DNA from: Collinsella sp. CAG:166
Lineage (GTDB): Bacteria > Actinomycetota > Coriobacteriia > Coriobacteriales > Coriobacteriaceae
DNA: 5,688 bases
Assembly: GCA_000434535.1 (NCBI GenBank)
Contig: FR878663.1
Location: forward strand, 1-5,688
Direction: 5' to 3'
In this document: positions 1 through 3,535 of the stretch, in pieces
Position numbering within the stretch: position 1 is the stretch's first letter
How the letters are laid out: each line of letters begins with the position of its first letter
Notes under the pieces: generated by a model
What the model saw: the letters and a program-made list of their open reading frames with translations, nothing else
What the model was told of the DNA's origin: nothing
Databases searched by the model: none
Position numbers and translations under genes: made by a program

Positions 1-645
1 CTAGTCCACGGTGATGTCGAGGTTCTTGCCGATGAGGCCTACGTAGCCGCCTTCGGCTGCCTTGGGGCTGTCAGCATGGCAGAGGACCCACTTGTCGGCC
101 TTCCAGTAGCAGTAGCTGTCGCCGGCCGCAGGCATGTCGGCCGCGACCTCGGGGCGCGGGCCGTTGGTGCCGGCGGGCAGCGCCACCATCACCTGGAAGC
201 CCCCATCGTCGACCATGCACGGCGTGTAGTGAAGCGTGGTGTTGAAAACCTCAACAAGCGTGCCAGCCGGCACGCGGAACGCCTTGACGCACGCGGTGTC
301 GAGCTTGCCGTCCTCGATCTCCCAGCGATGCGCCACGAGCAGGATAAAGTCGCGCGCGCCCAGGTTGAACTCGCTCGCGCGGTGGTACTCCAGGCAGTTG
401 AGACGCGTGTTGTGGCCGTTGCACCAGCCGAGCTGGAAGGGACGGCCGCCAAACATGAGAAAGCCCAGTCTATCGGCATCCTTGACGCTCTCGAGCTCCG
501 GCGCACTTGCTACGTACTTGCTGCCCTCGGGAATGGGCGTGGCAGAGAGCGCCTCGAGCACGGGCGACGTGAGCTCGGACGGAACGTCATCCCAAACGTT
601 GCCATAGGATTTGAACTCGGGATCGTTGACAGAGTAGATATGCAT
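1..645 (-). CDS. DUF4867-like, probable cupin-fold protein of unknown function
   Basis: Complete 214-residue cytoplasmic protein; the TAG stop is the very first three bases of the window. It has no signal peptide or membrane segment. The sequence resembles the DUF4867 family: a CNGHN motif (residues 75-79), LEYHRASEFNLG (85-96) with H88 and E92 spaced as in a cupin metal-binding motif, then PAGTLVEVF (126-134) and LHYTPC (138-143), which look like a second cupin strand pair with H139. A cupin fold and metal binding are inferred from this pattern; the reaction is unknown and I do not assign one. I chose the ATG at 645-643 because an AGGAG (655-651) lies five bases upstream; the GTG two codons earlier overlaps that ribosome site. 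The gene follows luxS in the same direction but is separated from it by a strong terminator and has its own promoter, so it is probably a single-gene unit. The DUF4867 name comes from recall of the family pattern. Confidence 0.85.
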   Translation of the reverse strand: MHIYSVNDPEFKSYGNVWDDVPSELTSPVLEALSATPIPEGSKYVASAPELESVKDADRLGFLMFGGRPFQLGWCNGHNTRLNCLEYHRASEFNLGARDFILLVAHRWEIEDGKLDTACVKAFRVPAGTLVEVFNTTLHYTPCMVDDGGFQVMVALPAGTNGPRPEVAADMPAAGDSYCYWKADKWVLCHADSPKAAEGGYVGLIGKNLDITVD

Positions 646-650
646 GTTCA

Positions 651-655
651 CTCCT
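651..655 (-). promoter_or_regulatory. Ribosome binding site deciding the start of the DUF4867-like gene
   Basis: On the minus strand AGGAG precedes the ATG at 645-643 by five bases. The GTG at 651-649, which would add two residues (M-N), shares its first G with this site and so has no Shine-Dalgarno of its own at a workable distance. Confidence 0.75.
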
Positions 656-679
656 GTTCGTAAATGTGACTATACGAAC

Positions 680-708
680 ATTCTAGAATAAACATGAGCG
701 ATTTTGAA
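680..708 (-). promoter_or_regulatory. Probable sigma70-type promoter of the DUF4867-like gene
   Basis: Minus-strand -35 TTCAAA (708-703, four of six matches to TTGACA) and -10 TAGAAT (685-680, five of six) with an ideal 17-base spacer. Transcription would start near 673, giving a leader of about 28 bases. A further TATAGT (674-669) lies downstream but has no partner -35. The -10 box is inside the palindrome ATTCTAGAAT (680-689). The luxS terminator lies just upstream, so an independent promoter is needed here. Confidence 0.55.
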
Positions 709-715
709 CGCTCAT
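694..715. promoter_or_regulatory. Inverted repeat, probable operator over the -35 box
   Basis: Perfect 7-base arms ATGAGCG (694-700) and CGCTCAT (709-715) flank an 8-base spacer, for a centre-to-centre distance of 15 bases. The -35 box of the DUF4867-like gene (703-708) lies wholly within the spacer, so a dimeric regulator bound here would block RNA polymerase. The repeat is seen directly; the repressor role is inferred and no regulator gene is present in the window. Confidence 0.5.
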
Positions 716-729
716 CCCGACCAATCAAC

Positions 730-760
730 AAAAAGGCGCCCCCGCATAAGCAAAGGCGCC
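730..760 (-). terminator. Intrinsic terminator of luxS
   Basis: In the minus-strand transcript an 11-base-pair stem (760-750 with 745-735; six GC-rich pairs, three G-U wobbles, then two GC pairs) closes a four-base UUAU loop and is followed at once by a run of five U (734-730). It starts 29 bases after the luxS stop codon. The plus-strand reading has no U run, so it works in one direction only. It separates luxS from the DUF4867-like gene. Confidence 0.88.
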
Positions 761-789
761 CAATGCGCGCGTTTTGGGCGATAAAGCCC

Positions 790-1278
790 TTACGCCTGCT
801 GATAGTGCAGGTGCCTCTCGTCGATATCGGCCAGGTCGCGGTCGAGGTAGCGGCGCGCAAGCCAGTTGGCCATGGGGAGGTTCTGGTCCAGGTAGTTACC
901 GCATTCCTCGGGAGCGGCACCGGGAACATCGCCCTCAAAGTCGGCGACAAACTCGAACAGCTCACGCACGAGCGGCAGGATTTCCTCACTCGTCACCTCG
1001 CCAAAAACGACGAGGTAAAAGCCCGTGCGGCAGCCCATGGGGCCAAAGTAGACAATGCGGCTCGACCACTCGGCATGATTGCGAAGGAACGTCGCGCCCA
1101 GGTGCTCAATAGTGTGGCACTCGGCCGTGTTCATGACCGGCTCCTTGTTGGGCGTGGTCAGGCGCAGGTCAAAGGTGGTGACGGCGGCGCCGGTCGCCGG
1201 ATCGCGGTCGATGCGGCTCACATACACGCCGGGCTCAAGCAGCAGATGATCAACGGAAAAGCTGGCGATGCGCTCCAT
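790..1278 (-). CDS. luxS: S-ribosylhomocysteine lyase LuxS (AI-2 synthesis)
   Basis: LuxS cleaves S-ribosylhomocysteine to homocysteine and 4,5-dihydroxy-2,3-pentanedione, the precursor of the AI-2 signal; it is a cytosolic homodimeric metalloenzyme of the activated methyl cycle. The 162-residue length is normal for the family. The diagnostic HTIEH motif gives metal ligands H55 and H59 and catalytic E58; the third ligand is C126 (EECGN) and the catalytic cysteine is C83 (GPMGCRTG, 79-86). The N-terminal DH (10-11) and R39 also match the family. All key residues are present, so the enzyme should be active. The start ATG at 1278-1276 has AGGA (1288-1285) six bases upstream. The SAH nucleosidase (Pfs/MtnN) that makes its substrate is not in this window. 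The gene lies 103 bases after the nucleoside hydrolase, beyond a large palindrome, and ends at a strong terminator. Confidence 0.97.
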   Translation of the reverse strand: MERIASFSVDHLLLEPGVYVSRIDRDPATGAAVTTFDLRLTTPNKEPVMNTAECHTIEHLGATFLRNHAEWSSRIVYFGPMGCRTGFYLVVFGEVTSEEILPLVRELFEFVADFEGDVPGAAPEECGNYLDQNLPMANWLARRYLDRDLADIDERHLHYQQA

Positions 1279-1295
1279 GGCAGATCCTCTCGATA

Positions 1296-1378
1296 GTCAA
1301 ATTGGGACGGGGCTCTTTTAGCTGGTTCGAATGGTCGCACCAATCATACCAGTCAAAAAAGCCCCGTCCCAAAAAGAC
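1296..1378. repeat. 83-base imperfect palindrome between nucleoside hydrolase and luxS
   Basis: The core is a perfect 13-base inverted repeat, TTGGGACGGGGCT (1302-1314) against AGCCCCGTCCCAA (1360-1372). The symmetry continues in the same register without a bulge: TTTT 1316-1319 with AAAA 1355-1358, CTGGT 1322-1326 with ACCAG 1348-1352, GA 1329-1330 with TC 1344-1345, TGGT 1332-1335 with ACCA 1339-1342, and outer GTC 1296-1298 with GAC 1376-1378. About 31 of 40 positions pair around a three-base centre at 1337. It abuts the hydrolase stop codon within four bases. It may end hydrolase transcription, though the U run after the second arm is weak (AAUUUG), or it may be a dispersed miniature inverted-repeat element. 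I saw no clear target-site duplication. Confidence 0.85.
1343..1372 (-). promoter_or_regulatory. Candidate extended -10 promoter for luxS inside the palindrome
   Basis: On the minus strand an extended -10, TGGTATGAT (1351-1343), has hexamer TATGAT (five of six) and the TG element. TTGGGA (1372-1367, four of six) lies 18 bases upstream as a -35. Transcription would start near 1336, leaving a leader of about 58 bases that contains only the downstream half of the palindrome. The -35 overlaps the outer arm of the repeat. Suggestive only; luxS could also be reached by read-through from the hydrolase. Confidence 0.4.
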
Positions 1379-1381
1379 AAC

Positions 1382-2356
1382 TTAACCCAAGACGCGGGCC
1401 ATGCGTGCCTTGAACTCGGAAAGGAAGCGCGGAGCGTCCACGGTCAGTGCCACAAGCGCGCTCTTGTCCGGATCGGACAGGCGGCGCTCATCGCAGATGG
1501 TGCGACCGCGGTACTCGCCCAGCAGATCAACACGCAGGTTGCAGCCGAGCGCACCTACGAGCGTGGGGTCGATCGCCACGGCAACCGCCAGCGGATCGTG
1601 CAGCGCGCAGCCACCCAGGTAGGGGGCGTTCATCTCGTACGAGCCAATGTAGTGCTCCACCATACTCGCAAACGCGCAACCGGCCATGGTGCCCGAGCCC
1701 GTCCAACCGGCAATGTCGCGACGCGTGAGCACCACGCGATGCGTCACATCCAGACCCACCATAGTGAGCTTGCGGCCCGAGCGCAGCACCGCGTCGGCTG
1801 CCTCGGGGTCGCTCGCCATATTGGCCTCGGCGCCCGCGCTCACGTTGCCGGGCACGGTAAGGGCGCCGCCCATCACGACCACGCGGCCGATGGACATCAT
1901 CGCCGCCGCATCGCGCTCCAGGGCGAGCGCCAGGTTGGAGAGCGGGCCAGTCGCTACGTAGACCAGATCGGGACCATAGGTGCGCGCGGCATCAATCAGA
2001 TAATCGACCGCGGCGTTGCCGTCGGCCGAGGTCGCCCCCACCGGCTCGTAGGGCGACGCGGGCACGCTCGCGCCGCCGATGCCGTTCTTGCCGTGAATGA
2101 GCGCGGTGGACGCCGGCGGCGTATAGGGCTCAGTCGCCTGCAGAGGACGGTCGGCACCCAGGTACACCGGAACCTCGGGGCGACCCAGCAGATCGAGCAC
2201 CGCCAGGCAGTTGTGCGCCGATTGCTCGACGCGCACGTTGCCAAAGCACGTGGTGATGCCCACGAGCTCCACCTCGGGGCTCGCGATGGCATAGGCCAGC
2301 GCCATCGCATCGTCCACACCCATATCCAGATCAAGGATCAGCTTCTTGATTGCCAT
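1382..2356 (-). CDS. Inosine/uridine-preferring nucleoside hydrolase family protein
   Basis: Hydrolyses the N-glycosidic bond of ribonucleosides to free base and ribose, in the cytosol. The 324-residue length is typical. The calcium-binding signature is near the N terminus: LDLDMGVDDA (8-17) gives D9, D11, D15 and D16, with Met where many members have Pro or Thr. TGPLSNLALAL (136-146) and VMGGA (161-165) follow. GNVSAGAEANMASDPEAA (170-187) supplies the ribose-contacting N171, E177 and N179, and HDP (253-255) matches the C-terminal His-Asp active-site pair. All catalytic positions are kept. The start ATG has GGAG (2367-2364) seven bases upstream. It follows the ribokinase-type gene by 30 bases with no terminator between, so the two are very likely co-transcribed. 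Whether it prefers purine or pyrimidine nucleosides (RihA, RihB or RihC type) cannot be told from sequence alone, so no symbol is given. Confidence 0.95.
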   Translation of the reverse strand: MAIKKLILDLDMGVDDAMALAYAIASPEVELVGITTCFGNVRVEQSAHNCLAVLDLLGRPEVPVYLGADRPLQATEPYTPPASTALIHGKNGIGGASVPASPYEPVGATSADGNAAVDYLIDAARTYGPDLVYVATGPLSNLALALERDAAAMMSIGRVVVMGGALTVPGNVSAGAEANMASDPEAADAVLRSGRKLTMVGLDVTHRVVLTRRDIAGWTGSGTMAGCAFASMVEHYIGSYEMNAPYLGGCALHDPLAVAVAIDPTLVGALGCNLRVDLLGEYRGRTICDERRLSDPDKSALVALTVDAPRFLSEFKARMARVLG

Positions 2357-2386
2357 TGTTCTACTCCGCTTCTCCGTCTTTATCGT

Positions 2387-3349
2387 TTAACCAAACCAAT
2401 GTTCAACTTCGGCGCGCGTGGGAATCGATTGCTGAGCGCCCAGGCGCGACACCGTCACTGCCGAGGCGCGAGCACCCGCGGCCATGCACTCAAAGAGCGG
2501 CAAGCCCTCTAGGCGAGCCGCCGCCAACGCGCCGATAAACGTATCGCCGGCGGCCGTGGTATCGACTACCGTGCTCGAAAGTGCCGGCATGCGCAGCAGC
2601 TCGCCGTCATCGCCAAGCGTAACCGACCCGGCGCCGCCCAACGTGATGACCGCAGCTCCGGCACCCTTGGCGAGCAAGGCATTGAGCGCCGCGACGCAGC
2701 TCGCATCATCCGCGGGCAGAATGCCCGTCAGCGCCTGGCATTCGGTCTCGTTGGGACAAACCAGGTCGACCGCAGGCCAGGCCTCCACAGGCAACTCGCA
2801 AGCAGGCGCTGGATTAAAGACCGTATAGAACCCCAGCTCGTGAGCGCAAACAATCGCCTCGGCCGTCGCCGCAAGGTCACATTCGCCCTGGGCGATAAAG
2901 ACGCTTCCGGCAGCCGGGGCAATCTCGCTGGCGTCGCCGTCGAGCTCATCGGCCACCAGACGTCTCAGCGCGCAGGCAACGTCCTCGCCCGCAAGCGCAT
3001 GGTTGGCGCCCGGTGACAGCACGATACGGTTGTCGCCCTCGCAGCGAATGATGGTCGCCGTTCCCGTCTCCACGTCATCGCGATGCGCTACAAAGTCACA
3101 GTCCACGCCGGCGTCTTGGAGCCCCGCCACGAGCGACGCACCGAACGCGTCGCGACCGACCGCGCCGATCATGTGCGTGCGCGCGCCCATGCGCGCGGCA
3201 GCTACGGCCTGGTTGGCGCCTTTGCCGCCGGCATTAGTGATAAATCCGCTGCCGCCGACGGTCTCGCCTGCACGCGGCATGCGCTCGCACGCCACCGAAA
3301 GGTCCATGTTCATGCTGCCGAACACCACAACGATGCCGCAATCTGCCAT
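2387..3349 (-). CDS. rbsK: Ribokinase (PfkB family)
   Basis: Phosphorylates D-ribose to ribose-5-phosphate with ATP in the cytosol. The 320-residue length is slightly above the usual 300-310. Signatures in order: N-terminal strand with GSMNMD (11-16) where D16 contacts the sugar; PfkB motif 1 GGKGANQAVAAARMG (41-55); NPAPA (179-183); PNETE (199-203); TLGGAGS (236-242) in the nucleotide site; motif 2 DTTAAGDTFIGAL (263-275) with catalytic base D269; and GAQQSIPTRAEV (304-315), a tail motif typical of ribokinase rather than fructokinase or adenosine kinase. The start ATG at 3349-3347 has a perfect AGGAGG five bases upstream. The adjacent nucleoside hydrolase supplies ribose, which supports ribose as substrate; another pentose or deoxyribose remains possible. 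It is the first gene of the minus-strand unit. A stretch at residues 134-147 (acidic, DELDGD) looks like a small family-variable loop. Confidence 0.93.
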   Translation of the reverse strand: MADCGIVVVFGSMNMDLSVACERMPRAGETVGGSGFITNAGGKGANQAVAAARMGARTHMIGAVGRDAFGASLVAGLQDAGVDCDFVAHRDDVETGTATIIRCEGDNRIVLSPGANHALAGEDVACALRRLVADELDGDASEIAPAAGSVFIAQGECDLAATAEAIVCAHELGFYTVFNPAPACELPVEAWPAVDLVCPNETECQALTGILPADDASCVAALNALLAKGAGAAVITLGGAGSVTLGDDGELLRMPALSSTVVDTTAAGDTFIGALAAARLEGLPLFECMAAGARASAVTVSRLGAQQSIPTRAEVEHWFG

Positions 3350-3354
3350 GGAAA

Positions 3355-3360
3355 CCTCCT
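3355..3360 (-). promoter_or_regulatory. Perfect AGGAGG ribosome binding site of rbsK
   Basis: The minus strand carries AGGAGG (3360-3355) five bases before the ATG at 3349. This fixes the start and predicts strong translation of the kinase. Confidence 0.85.
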
Positions 3361-3365
3361 CGTCC

Positions 3366-3382
3366 GCGGGCTCTGCACCCGC
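3366..3382 (-). promoter_or_regulatory. Small hairpin in the rbsK leader next to the ribosome site
   Basis: GCGGG (3366-3370) and CCCGC (3378-3382) can pair around a seven-base loop, ending six bases before the AGGAGG. Short GC-rich stems are common in DNA of this composition, so a role in translation control is only a possibility. Confidence 0.3.
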
Positions 3383-3397
3383 TGTTGGCCGTCAATC

Positions 3398-3411
3398 GTG
3401 CGCTCTCGCAC
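3398..3411. promoter_or_regulatory. Short inverted repeat just after the rbsK -10 box
   Basis: GTGCG (3398-3402) and CGCAC (3407-3411) are perfect inverted arms with a four-base spacer. They lie directly downstream of the candidate -10 TATAGA (3418-3413), so they span the predicted transcription start. They could be an operator for a ribose- or nucleoside-responsive repressor, or a start-proximal RNA hairpin. No regulator gene is in the window. Confidence 0.35.
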
Positions 3412-3412
3412 C

Positions 3413-3441
3413 TCTATAACTTTAGTTCACTTTGATGTGGA
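3413..3441 (-). promoter_or_regulatory. Candidate promoter of the rbsK-nucleoside hydrolase operon
   Basis: Minus-strand -35 TCCACA (3441-3436) and -10 TATAGA (3418-3413), each four of six matches, are 17 bases apart. Transcription would start near 3406 with a leader of about 57 bases. It is the best candidate in the A/T-richer part of the divergent gap, but the match is moderate. Confidence 0.38.
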
Positions 3442-3452
3442 CGCGCGCTTGA

Positions 3453-3471
3453 GCTTGCGCCGGCAGCAAGC
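3453..3471. promoter_or_regulatory. Inverted repeat upstream of the acyltransferase promoter region
   Basis: GCTTGC (3453-3458) and GCAAGC (3466-3471) are perfect 6-base arms with a seven-base spacer. They lie in the middle of the divergent gap, 20 bases before the candidate -10 TACAAT (3491-3496) and 12 bases beyond the outer edge of the rbsK -35, so a protein bound here could affect either gene. Function is inferred only from position. Confidence 0.3.
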
Positions 3472-3490
3472 ATTCACAGGAGCAGGCGGC

Positions 3491-3496
3491 TACAAT
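3491..3496 (+). promoter_or_regulatory. Candidate -10 box for the acyltransferase gene
   Basis: TACAAT matches the TATAAT consensus at five of six positions and would start a transcript near 3503, about 33 bases before the ATG. There is no good -35 at 16-18 bases; the nearest TTCACA (3473-3478) is only 12 bases away. An activator-dependent promoter is one explanation; a chance match is another. Confidence 0.3.
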
Positions 3497-3535
3497 GAAG
3501 GCGTGCTGATTATTCTCGTCATTGGATGAAGTTTT

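Noticed and set aside
649..651. GTG as start of the DUF4867-like gene
   Set aside because: The GTG overlaps the AGGAG ribosome site; the ATG two codons later is correctly spaced from it.
76..663. 195-residue plus-strand open frame opposite the DUF4867-like gene
   Set aside because: Composition is Ala/Arg/His/Val-rich with no known motif; it is the antisense shadow of a real gene with strong third-position GC, and has no ribosome site.
1279..1381. SAM- or SAH-responsive riboswitch upstream of luxS
   Set aside because: The leader is dominated by a simple palindrome; I see no multi-helix junction or conserved riboswitch core, and the probable start at 1336 leaves too little RNA.
2357..2386. 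Terminator or promoter between rbsK and the nucleoside hydrolase
   Set aside because: Only 30 bases, holding a ribosome site (GGAG) but no hairpin with a U run and no paired -35/-10 boxes.
1331..2512. 393-residue plus-strand open frame opposite the nucleoside hydrolase
   Set aside because: It begins inside the palindrome, is His/Arg/Gly-rich and shows no family motif, while the minus strand carries every catalytic motif of a nucleoside hydrolase.
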